Assembly: GCF_012275535.1 (NCBI RefSeq)
Contig: NZ_JAAVTK010000005.1
Span: 1-64,000 of the forward strand
DNA length: 64,000 bases
Source: Hymenobacter artigasi
GTDB lineage: Bacteria; Bacteroidota; Bacteroidia; Cytophagales; Hymenobacteraceae
Direction of reading: 5' to 3'
Both the position numbers and the translations under genes were made by a program. A model generated the notes under the pieces. It was not told where the DNA came from. It made no database searches and saw only the letters and a list, made by a program, of their open reading frames with translations. Below are positions 42,197-49,038 of this stretch, one piece after another (within the stretch, counting starts at the first letter, position 1; each line of letters starts with the position of its first letter).

Positions 42197-42311
42197 AACG
42201 TCATGCGGAGCGCAGCGAAGCACCTTTACCGCTTCGTTGGCTCGATTGAATTACTACGTCGGTAAAGATGCTTCGCTGCGCTCTGCATGACGTCCAATCT
42301 GCATGACGTTC
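42197..42311. repeat. REP-like palindrome, family P2, with an extra end copy
   Basis: Inverted arms around aacgtcatgcggagcgcagc / gcgctctgcatgacgt (42197-42293), plus an additional short end copy (ctgcatgacgttc) running to 42311. It provides codons before the chosen GH1 start, which is one reason to choose the later start. Confidence 0.85.
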
Positions 42312-42341
42312 ACTATTAATAAATACCTCCGCGCCCCGCGC

Positions 42342-43811
42342 ATGCTTAAACTACCGCCCAACTACTCCGAGCCGCTGCCTGCCGCTTTCTACCCGGCCTC
42401 CGCTCCGCTTCCCTTTTCCCGGGCCGATTTTGGGCCTGATTTCCAATGGGGCGCCTCGGCCGCCGCTTACCAGACGGAGGGCGCGTGGCAGCACCAGGGC
42501 AAAGGCCCCAGCATCTGGGACGATTTTACGCGCCGCAAGGGGGCCATCCGGCGCAACGAGCACGGGCGCGTGGCCGCCGATTTCTACAACCGCTACGAAA
42601 CCGACCTGGACCTGGCCAGTGGCATGGGCCTGACCGATTTCCGGTTCTCGGCCGCGTGGGCGCGGGTGCTGCCCGAGGGCACCGGGGCCGTGAACCGCCG
42701 CGGCCTCGACTACTACGACCGGCTGGTGGATGCCTGCCTGGAGCGCGACCTGCGGCCCCTGCTCACGCTCTACCACTGGGACCTGCCCAGCGCCCTGCAG
42801 GCCCGGGGCGGCTGGGCCACCCGCGACATTGTAAACTGGTTTGCCGATTATGCCCAAATCATGGCCCGCCGCCTCGGCGACCGGGTGCCGCAGTGGGCCG
42901 TGCTGAATGAGCCGATGGTGTTTGTGGGCGCGGGCCACCTGCTGGGGGTGCACGCGCCCGGCCGGCGGCACCTCGGGGCCTTCCTGGCGGCGGCCCACCA
43001 TGCCACGCTGGCCCAGGCCGAGGGCGGCCGGGCCCTGCGTGCCATGCTACCGGACTCGGCCCGGATTGGTACCACGTTTTCGTGCTCGCACCTCACGCCG
43101 CACCGCCCCGGTAACCGCTCCGACGAAGCCGCCACCCGCCGCGCCGATGCCTTGCTGAACCGCTTTTTTGTGGAACCCACCCTGGGCCTGGGCTACCCCG
43201 TGGCCGAGCTGCCCGCCCTGCGCTGGCTGCTGGAGCGCTACCAGAAACCCGGCGACGAGCAGCGCATGCAGTTCGATTTCGACTTCTGGGGCATCCAGAA
43301 CTATACCCGGGAAGTGGTGAAATTTTCGCCCTGGCTGCCGCTGCAATGGGCGGCGCTGGTATCTGCCAAGCAGCGCGGCGTGCCTTATACCGACATGGGT
43401 TGGGAGGTGTACCCCGAGTCGGTTTACCAAATGTTGAAACAGTTTGCCGCTTATCCAAATGCACCAACGTTGATGATAACTGAAAGTGGCTCAGCGTTTC
43501 CGGACGTGGCAATGGACGGCCGGGTGGCTGATGCCGCCCGCCGGGCGTACCTGCAGGCGGCCATCGGGCAGGTGCTGCGGGCCCGGCGCGAAGGCGTGGA
43601 CGTGAGCGGCTATTTTGCCTGGAGCCTCACCGATAACTTCGAGTGGGCCGAGGGCTACGGCCCCCGCTTCGGGTTGGTTCACGTCGATTACGAAACGCAG
43701 GAGCGCATTGTGAAGGACTCGGGGCGCTGGTACCAGGCGTTTCTGGGCGGGCAGGCGGTAGAAAGTAACGTGGACTTTGTAGTCCGTAGCTCGCGCAACC
43801 TGGGCCGGTAA
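42342..43811 (+). CDS. Glycoside hydrolase family 1 beta-glucosidase-like enzyme
   Basis: A 489-residue GH1 enzyme. Acid/base Glu190 lies in VLNEPMVF and the nucleophile Glu381 in ITESGSAFPD; FQWGASAAAYQTEGAW and FSLTDNFEWAEGYGPRFGLVHVD are also conserved (the latter as SLTDNFEWAEGYGPRFGLVH). It should cleave beta-glucosides or related sugars; no signal peptide is seen, so it is probably cytoplasmic. The frame is open from 42303, but those codons are made of the P2 repeat, so 42342 is chosen. The last 18 residues (about VESNVDFVVRSSRN) are encoded by a P3-type repeat rather than by family sequence. Confidence 0.92.
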   Translation: MLKLPPNYSEPLPAAFYPASAPLPFSRADFGPDFQWGASAAAYQTEGAWQHQGKGPSIWDDFTRRKGAIRRNEHGRVAADFYNRYETDLDLASGMGLTDFRFSAAWARVLPEGTGAVNRRGLDYYDRLVDACLERDLRPLLTLYHWDLPSALQARGGWATRDIVNWFADYAQIMARRLGDRVPQWAVLNEPMVFVGAGHLLGVHAPGRRHLGAFLAAAHHATLAQAEGGRALRAMLPDSARIGTTFSCSHLTPHRPGNRSDEAATRRADALLNRFFVEPTLGLGYPVAELPALRWLLERYQKPGDEQRMQFDFDFWGIQNYTREVVKFSPWLPLQWAALVSAKQRGVPYTDMGWEVYPESVYQMLKQFAAYPNAPTLMITESGSAFPDVAMDGRVADAARRAYLQAAIGQVLRARREGVDVSGYFAWSLTDNFEWAEGYGPRFGLVHVDYETQERIVKDSGRWYQAFLGGQAVESNVDFVVRSSRNLGR

Positions 43812-43855
43812 GCGGCCGCTCGCGCACTAAGCAGACTAAAAGTCCACGCTACAGC
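43764..43855. repeat. Degenerate palindrome of family P3 at the GH1 gene end
   Basis: Left part cgtggactttgtagtccgta and right part gactaaaagtccacg pair across a GC-rich interior. The GH1 stop codon (43809-43811) lies inside it, and the convergent hypothetical gene ends at 43849. Confidence 0.75.
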
Positions 43856-44514
43856 AGCATATTGCGGCAGCTCAGAAACTTCTCAATTAACAGCTCCGGT
43901 TGCTGCTCATCAAACTCCCCAAAGCCCAGCACGAAGGCCGGCGCGGGCTGCACAAATTTGATGGCGGCATTCACCGTTTCCAGATAGGCATTGATGCGGG
44001 CCTGGTTGCCCTCGGCGGCGACAAATTCGGCATCCCAGCGCAGTAATTCCGGGTCTTTGCGCACCAGGAAGGGAATGACGAAGGGGACGAACCGGCCGAA
44101 AATCGGGTTTTCGTCGGTGGTGAGGCGGGTGTCGGGCCAGACGTGAAACTCGGCAAACGAGGCCGGGGGCTCCACCACGAAAGAAGCCTTTTCGACGGTC
44201 ATTTCGGCAAATAGCTCGAGCCGGTTGGGCTGGGAGTAGAGCTGCGCGTAGGCCGCGTACCACACCGTAATACCGGCCTGATTGACCAGCTGGTAAGGGT
44301 GGAAGGAGCTGGCGATGCCCAGGCCGCCATGTGCCCCGATAACCTGCTGGTACAGCTCGCCAAACTTCCCCAAATCAGCCGATTGCTGGTAGGGCTGGTT
44401 GGTGAGGCCGTAGAGGTAGAAGCTGGCGAAATCGGTAAGGGACGGGCCGATGGGGGCGGAAGCAGGAGGGGAGTCGGGCACGGGAAGCAGCGGTAACGGG
44501 AGAAATGGGGCCAA
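43849..44514 (-). CDS. Hypothetical protein
   Basis: A 221-residue protein of unknown family. The first 25 residues are Pro/Leu-rich without a clear signal peptide. The rest has alternating helix- and strand-like parts, such as YGLTNQPYQQSADLGKFGELY and FVPFVIPFLVRKDPELLRWD, and a late FVLGFGEFDEQQPELLIE. It is expressed away from hen1 (starts 105 bases apart), and its stop lies in a repeat. No function is proposed. Confidence 0.55.
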   Translation of the reverse strand: MAPFLPLPLLPVPDSPPASAPIGPSLTDFASFYLYGLTNQPYQQSADLGKFGELYQQVIGAHGGLGIASSFHPYQLVNQAGITVWYAAYAQLYSQPNRLELFAEMTVEKASFVVEPPASFAEFHVWPDTRLTTDENPIFGRFVPFVIPFLVRKDPELLRWDAEFVAAEGNQARINAYLETVNAAIKFVQPAPAFVLGFGEFDEQQPELLIEKFLSCRNMLL

Positions 44515-44584
44515 TAAACGGCTTAGCAGTCCGCAAACCTACTTCTCAACTTGTAACCTCGCCCTTCGCTGGCCAACCTCGTGC

Positions 44585-44592
44585 TACATTCG
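44585..44592 (+). promoter_or_regulatory. Variant -7 box upstream of hen1
   Basis: TACATTCG matches TAnnTTTG except at the seventh base; it lies 26 bases before the chosen hen1 ATG at 44619. Confidence 0.45.
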
Positions 44593-44618
44593 GGCTCCTG
44601 AATTTCTGCCTGTCGCCC

Positions 44619-46118
44619 ATGCTCCTCACCATCTCCACCACCTACCAGCCCGCCACCGACCTCGGCTACCTGCTCCACAAGAACCCGGCGCGCCTGCAAA
44701 GCATTGAAGTAGCCGGCGGCCAGGCCCACGTTTTCTACCCCGAAGCCACCGCCGAGCGCTGCACCGCCGCCCTGCTCCTCGACCTCGACCCCATCGGCCT
44801 GGTGCGCGGCCGGAGCGGCGGCAGCGGCGAAGGCTTTGCCTTGGAGCAGTACGTGAACGACCGGCCCTACGTGGCCTCGTCCTTCCTGAGCGCGGCCCTG
44901 AGCAAAGCCTTCGGCACGGCTATGAACGGCACCTGCAAAGACCGGCCTGACCTGCCCAACGAAGCGATGCCGCTGGCCATTAAAGTGGCCGTCGTGTCCG
45001 CGCCCGGTCCCGACTGGCCCCGCCGCCTCTTCGAGCCGCTGGGCTACGAGGTGAACATCGAAACCACCCCGCTCGACCCCACCCAGCCCGAATGGGGCGA
45101 CAGCCGCTACTACATCCTGCACCTGCGCCACGCCGGCCTGCGCCTGCAGGATGTGCTCACGCACCTCTACGTCCTGCTCCCGGTGCTCGACAACGACAAG
45201 CACTACTACATCGGCGAAAACGAGGCCGAGAAGCTGCTGCACCGTGGCGGCGACTGGCTGCCCCAGCACCCGGAGCGCGGGTTTATCACGCGGCGGTATT
45301 TGCGGTATTTGGCGGCGTATGTGAACCCCACGCTGGAGCGGCTGATGGAAGGGGATGAGGTCGTTTTGACGGAAACCTCACCCCCTGACCCCCTCTCCTT
45401 GGGGAGAGGGGACACCGGTCTTGCCCCTGCCGTTGTTGCTGACGAGGAAAATCGTCTGGCTCCCCCTCTCCCCAAGGAGAGGGGGCCAGGGGGTGAGGTG
45501 ACGGGCGACCAACGCCTGAGACTCCACGACCAGCGCCTCCAGCAAGTCGCCCACGAAATCTACGACCTCGCCCCCAGGCGCGTGCTCGACCTGGGCTGCG
45601 GCGAAGGCAAGCTGCTGCGTCTGCTCCTGCCCCAGCCCAAAATCGAGTACATCCTCGGCATGGACGTATCGCACCAGGCCCTGACCCGCGCCGCCATCCG
45701 CCTGCACCTCGACGAGATGCCCCCGCGCCAACGCGCCCGCCTCGACCTCATCCAGGGCTCGCTGCTCTACCGCGACGAGCGCCTCGCCGGCTTCGACGCG
45801 GCGGCCCTGGTCGAAGTCATCGAGCACCTCGACGAAAACCGCCTCGCCGCCCTTGAAGCCGTGGTGTTTGGCCAGGCCCGCCCGGCGCACGTCTTCGTCA
45901 CCACCCCCAACGCCGATTACAACCAGCTCTTCGAAAAGCTCAACGCCGGCGAATTCCGCCACACCGACCACCGCTTCGAATGGTCCCGCGCCGAGTTCGC
46001 CGCCTGGGCTGTCGGCGTGGCGGAGCGGCACGGGTATCAGGTGCGCCTCGTGGGCATGGGGGAGGAGGTGGAAGGCGTCGGCGCGCCCTCGCAGATGGCG
46101 GTGTTTGGGTTAGCGTAG
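44619..46118 (+). CDS. hen1: RNA 3'-terminal ribose 2'-O-methyltransferase Hen1
   Basis: A 499-residue enzyme that methylates the 2'-OH of the 3'-terminal nucleotide at a break, protecting the repaired RNA. The N-terminal half (1-250) is the Hen1-L domain that stimulates Pnkp ligase. The methyltransferase has VLDLGCGEGKLLRLL (SAM, near 321), the metal-binding EVIEHL (near 397) and HTDHRFEWSRAEF. Between the two, residues 252-294 come from a P1 palindromic repeat inserted in frame into a linker, so the fold should survive. In other Bacteroidota hen1 sits next to pnkp; here about 2.9 kb of accessory genes separates them. Confidence 0.93.
   Translation: MLLTISTTYQPATDLGYLLHKNPARLQSIEVAGGQAHVFYPEATAERCTAALLLDLDPIGLVRGRSGGSGEGFALEQYVNDRPYVASSFLSAALSKAFGTAMNGTCKDRPDLPNEAMPLAIKVAVVSAPGPDWPRRLFEPLGYEVNIETTPLDPTQPEWGDSRYYILHLRHAGLRLQDVLTHLYVLLPVLDNDKHYYIGENEAEKLLHRGGDWLPQHPERGFITRRYLRYLAAYVNPTLERLMEGDEVVLTETSPPDPLSLGRGDTGLAPAVVADEENRLAPPLPKERGPGGEVTGDQRLRLHDQRLQQVAHEIYDLAPRRVLDLGCGEGKLLRLLLPQPKIEYILGMDVSHQALTRAAIRLHLDEMPPRQRARLDLIQGSLLYRDERLAGFDAAALVEVIEHLDENRLAALEAVVFGQARPAHVFVTTPNADYNQLFEKLNAGEFRHTDHRFEWSRAEFAAWAVGVAERHGYQVRLVGMGEEVEGVGAPSQMAVFGLA
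45374..45499. repeat. Palindromic repeat family P1, in frame inside hen1
   Basis: Arms 45374-45416 and 45458-45499 are near-perfect inverted copies (aacctcaccccctgaccccc and its complement). Length keeps the reading frame; the encoded peptide reads TSPPDPLSLGRG ... LPKERGPGGEVTG. Confidence 0.92.
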
Positions 46119-46119
46119 G

Positions 46120-46788
46120 CTATTTTTTGCGATAGGTTTCCGCTGTTGCCTTGTCTCCAACTTTTTCAGATAGTTCCGCAATAGTTCGTGCTATATCCTT
46201 TCGGTTTTTATCGATGTTATATGCTAGTCTCAACACGTCGATAGAAAATAACTTGTAATCCTTGCCTTTTTCAGCTTCACCCTGCGCTAGGTAGCCGTCA
46301 CCGTACTCGAAAGCTAATTTGCCTATGTCATATCAATCGTCAGTAGTAATACTGCGAATTTCTTGCGATTTATCCAGCTCGAATGCCATTTGCAAGTCTT
46401 GATGCCCTTCTGGCACCCGACCTAAATTAATTCGACTAAGCCCAAGCTCACGAAAGTTGATAGCAGACTCACCATCAATTTTATTTGCTTTCTCAAACCA
46501 GTTGATGGATTCTTTGAACTGGCGTACGAGGTAATAGCTGTGTCCTAATGCACTCCTTGTCCCACTGTGTGTAGAGTCAATGAGGAGTGTCTCTTGAAAT
46601 TTGTTAATGGCTTTCTTATTGAGTGAATCAGATTGTTCGTATGCCTTCTGCTCAAATAAGTCGATTGCAGTTAGCGAAAAAGCAACTCCCTCATTAAATG
46701 CTTTGAAGGCTTCGTTCTTCTTACTGGGTTTGCAACCAAACAAGCCAAAGAGCATAGCAGCGGCGATAAATAAATTCTTTAATTTCAT
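46120..46788 (-). pseudogene. TPR-like lipoprotein gene interrupted by an in-frame TGA
   Basis: The frame opens with a lipoprotein signal (MKLKNLFIAAAMLFGLFGC, lipobox Cys19) and tetratricopeptide-like helices (ALGHSYYLVRQFKESINWFE, INFRELGLSRINLGRVPEG). A TGA at 46333-46335 stops it after residue 151, but the same frame stays open for another 70 codons (YDIGKLAFEYGDGYLAQG ...) to a TAG at 46120-46122. The downstream part keeps helical character, so this is probably one gene of about 221 residues broken by a point mutation, perhaps in a Trp codon, or a sequencing error. It is AT-rich relative to hen1. Confidence 0.7.
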
Positions 46789-46798
46789 GTAGTTGGTG

Positions 46799-47104
46799 TT
46801 ACTCCACGCTCAACTTCAAATGCCCGCCCAAGCCTTCCCGAATTATCCGCATAAGCGTGGAAAGCCGGATATCCGAAGCATCGTTTTCAATGCGCGAGAT
46901 GTATGTTTTCGTCGTGCCGCATTTCTCCGCTAGCTGCGCCTGCGTCAGGCCTTTTTCCTTGCGCAACTCTTGCAGCATGGCTCCAAGCTTGAAGGATTCG
47001 AAGCCTTCTTCAAACTCTTCGCGGGCTGGCGTGCCGGGCTCGCCGTATTGCGCGGTGAGGTGGTCGGCGAAAGAGGTGAGGTGGTTAGCGGGTTGGTTTT
47101 TCAT
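46799..47104 (-). CDS. XRE-type antitoxin of a RelE/HigB-like module
   Basis: A 101-residue antitoxin. Residues of about 45-95 contain a helix-turn-helix (LRKEKGLTQAQLAEKCGTTKTYISRIENDA), and the N-terminal 40 residues carry the toxin-binding part (TPAREEFEEGFESFKLGAML). It overlaps the 3' end of the toxin gene by 20 bases, which is typical of co-translated toxin-antitoxin pairs with toxin first. It is the downstream member of the pair and would repress the module. Confidence 0.88.
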   Translation of the reverse strand: MKNQPANHLTSFADHLTAQYGEPGTPAREEFEEGFESFKLGAMLQELRKEKGLTQAQLAEKCGTTKTYISRIENDASDIRLSTLMRIIREGLGGHLKLSVE

Positions 47105-47438
47105 CGAAGTATTGTTTCTTGATTTTTTCGGCTAATTCCAGCTCGCCTTTGGGCGTTTTAGGGGTCTTTTTCTGGAAGCCGTTGACGAGGATAATGAGCT
47201 GGCCCTTATCGAAGAAGCTGAAGACGCGGTAGATATCGGAGCCGACTTCGACCCGGATTTCGTACAGGCCGGAGCTGCCGGTGAGGTGTTTGAAGTATTT
47301 TTCGGGCACCCGCTCCACGGTGGATAGCAGCTTCAAGGTCCAGTTGAATTTCTTTTGCACCTCCGGCTTCAGCGTGGCGAAGAAATCGAGGTAGAAGCGG
47401 CGGTAGTAGAATACGTTGCGAACAAACTCATCGGCCAT
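47085..47438 (-). CDS. RelE/HigB-like (Gp49 family) toxin
   Basis: A 117-residue RelE-superfamily toxin of the phage Gp49-like (DUF891) group, expected to inhibit translation by cutting mRNA. It has ERVPEKYFKHLTGSSGLYEIRVEVGSDIYRVF with the basic and aromatic positions typical of the family and a Lys-rich C-terminus (KKTPKTPKGELELAEKI). The pair with the antitoxin at 46799 is intact, so the module could be active. It sits directly before a partial copy of pnkp. Confidence 0.86.
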   Translation of the reverse strand: MADEFVRNVFYYRRFYLDFFATLKPEVQKKFNWTLKLLSTVERVPEKYFKHLTGSSGLYEIRVEVGSDIYRVFSFFDKGQLIILVNGFQKKTPKTPKGELELAEKIKKQYFDEKPTR

Positions 47439-47482
47439 ACGGCAAAGTTAGCGAATTAGCTAACATTCTCCAAGCAGAAACA

Positions 47483-47627
47483 ATGCCCCAAGATACCCTC
47501 AAGGTCCCCGAACGTCCCCTTATCATCCTCATTGGCAGCACGGGCGCGGGCAAGTCCACGTTTGCGCGGCGCTTGTTCCGGCCCACGGAAATCGTGTCGT
47601 CAGATGCCTGCTGGGGCCTAGTGGCCG
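47483..47627 (+). pseudogene. Diverged duplicate of the 5' end of pnkp
   Basis: These 145 bases match 49039-49183 (start of pnkp, including the P-loop GSTGAGKST) with nine mismatches, about 94 percent identity. Beyond 47627 the frame runs on to 47674 in unrelated sequence and stops, so no functional kinase is made. No further part of pnkp is found here. Confidence 0.93.
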
Positions 47628-47685
47628 CCGGAACCGGGCACGGTTGGTTCCTTGTTCCTAACTTGCTATCATAAATCGTTCGTCC

Positions 47686-47847
47686 ATGAAACCTACCCTA
47701 ACCGCCCCGCGGCAGGCCGCCAAGCGCCAGCAGATTGCCGAAGCCATGCGCGCCTTGTTCCGCATCGAGGGCATCCAGGTTTCGGCCGAGCAGGCGCAGG
47801 CTGCCTTGCGCAAGGTAGAAGCTAGCCTGGGAAAAGCATCCGCATAA
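47686..47847 (+). CDS. Small helical protein (53 residues), possible Fic antitoxin
   Basis: A 53-residue ORF starting MKPTLTAPRQAAKRQQIAEA with a single amphipathic helix (AMRALFRIEGIQVSAEQAQAAL) that contains an FRIEG motif near the place where Fic-inhibitory helices carry Ser/Thr-x3-Glu-Gly/Asn; the first Ser/Thr is missing here (Leu). It is read convergently with the broken fic gene and overlaps its 3' end by 26 bases, unlike known fic operons. Real but of uncertain role. Confidence 0.45.
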   Translation: MKPTLTAPRQAAKRQQIAEAMRALFRIEGIQVSAEQAQAALRKVEASLGKASA

Positions 47848-48406
47848 GCGCCTGCATGGGCGCGTAGTTGCCCAAGCCGCTTTGTTGCACCGCCGCCACG
47901 TAGCGCGGAAAGGCCACCTTGTCAATCAGTTCCCAGCGCAGCCGCTCGTGGCCTTGCTGCTACAGTATCAGGTTGGCCAGCAGGCGGGCGGTGCGCCCGT
48001 TGCCCTCCCGGAACGGGTGAATGAACAGCAACTTGCCGTGTATGGCACCCACCCGGTCCAGCAGGGCACCACGGTCGGCGGATAAAGACTCGCGCAGCCA
48101 TTCCTGCTCAAACTGCTGCATCGAAGCGGGTAGAAACCGGGCGGCTGGAAAGGCAAAGCCGCCTTTGGAAATATTTACCTCGCGGTAGCGACCTGCGAAG
48201 GCGTAAAGGTGGCCCAGCGCCAGCCGGTGCATTTCCAGCAGGTAGCGTAGGGTGAATTTAGTGGTGGGCGTGAGGGATTCCGTCAGAACGATATCGGCAC
48301 GGAGAAATCCTTCAAACTCGGCCAAGCCAATGGCGGTGACATCGGTCAGGTCCAGCAGATTTGGCAGGATTTCGCTTTCATGAGCGGAGGCGCGGTACTT
48401 ATCCAT
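47822..48406 (-). pseudogene. fic: Fic-domain AMP-transferase gene with an in-frame amber stop
   Basis: The frame encodes a Fic protein of about 194 residues with the catalytic motif HPFREGNGRTAR (near 130-141) intact and the flap KGGFAFPAARFLP. A TAG at 47960-47962 stops it at residue 148, just after NLIL; the same frame continues with QQGHERLRWELIDKVAFP and GNYAPMQALMRML, typical Fic C-terminal helices, to a TAG at 47822-47824. It is therefore probably one gene broken by a single stop, or a tolerated truncation. It follows the gene at 48415 by eight bases. Confidence 0.8.
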
Positions 48407-48414
48407 GCGGGGAA

Positions 48415-48969
48415 TTATTCCTCCATGATTCGGTGAGAAATAATTCGCTGCTCTGATTTTCTATCTCGTTTGTGCCGCTCCGCTTTTAATTCTTTAGACC
48501 AACTGCAACTATCAGAACCGAAACCCATTCCCCCACTACCATAATATGCTAAGATAGAGCCCTGTTTAGTCATAAGTCCCTGCATATAGCAAGTATCTTG
48601 GCCACATTCGTGCTTTGAGTACGTGCCAAAATTGCGGTGTCTCAGCTTTTTGCTTTCTAATATTCGCTGCTGGTTTTGCCGGATATCGTCCCAAGCCTGA
48701 CTTTCATCAGCTTTGGTTAATGTTTTACCTAGCGCATTTACTCCGAAATAGGTCACCGGGTCTTTCAATTGCAGAAATTCAAACGTCTTCCCAAACGCTG
48801 TCACCGCCACTTCCCGCAGCTCCAGTTTCTCTTCAAGGCTGAGCTTCGTGGTTTCCACAATGGAGCGAAATAGCCCCAGTGTATTGAAATCCGTGAACTT
48901 CTTGTGGTTCTCAATCAGGTGCAGATACTCCCCGTAGGTGAGCGTATTGAATTGCTTGCCGACTTTCAT
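48415..48969 (-). CDS. AT-rich hypothetical protein upstream of fic
   Basis: A 184-residue protein with no recognised family. It has a helical N-terminal half (YGEYLHLIENHKKFTDFNTL; LSLEEKLELREVAVTAFG) and a C-terminal part rich in Cys and Lys (KHECGQDTCYMQG, CSWSKELKAERHKR) that may bind metal. It lies eight bases before fic on the same strand, so the two are probably co-transcribed; whether it counteracts Fic is unknown. It is clearly more AT-rich than pnkp. Confidence 0.6.
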   Translation of the reverse strand: MKVGKQFNTLTYGEYLHLIENHKKFTDFNTLGLFRSIVETTKLSLEEKLELREVAVTAFGKTFEFLQLKDPVTYFGVNALGKTLTKADESQAWDDIRQNQQRILESKKLRHRNFGTYSKHECGQDTCYMQGLMTKQGSILAYYGSGGMGFGSDSCSWSKELKAERHKRDRKSEQRIISHRIMEE

Positions 48970-49038
48970 AATCCTGCGTCAATAGTGGGTGGTTGTGCCT
49001 AATCTTGTATTCGGCAATTCTACTCCCAGCCCTTTCCA

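Noticed and set aside
41138..42223. A 361-codon minus-strand frame opposite the glycosyltransferase gene
   Set aside because: Antisense shadow, with a composition unlike real proteins (many His/Gln/Val/Gly repeats).
5734..46335. Idea that TGA is read as tryptophan in this organism
   Set aside because: TGA ends several genes (for example the small ORF at 40062 and the second rlaP gene) and the two in-frame TGA codons are in accessory genes; nonsense mutations are the simpler explanation.
47686..47847. Considering the small ORF a proven Fic antitoxin
   Set aside because: It is convergent with fic and lacks the first Ser/Thr of the inhibitory motif, so it is kept only as a possible candidate.
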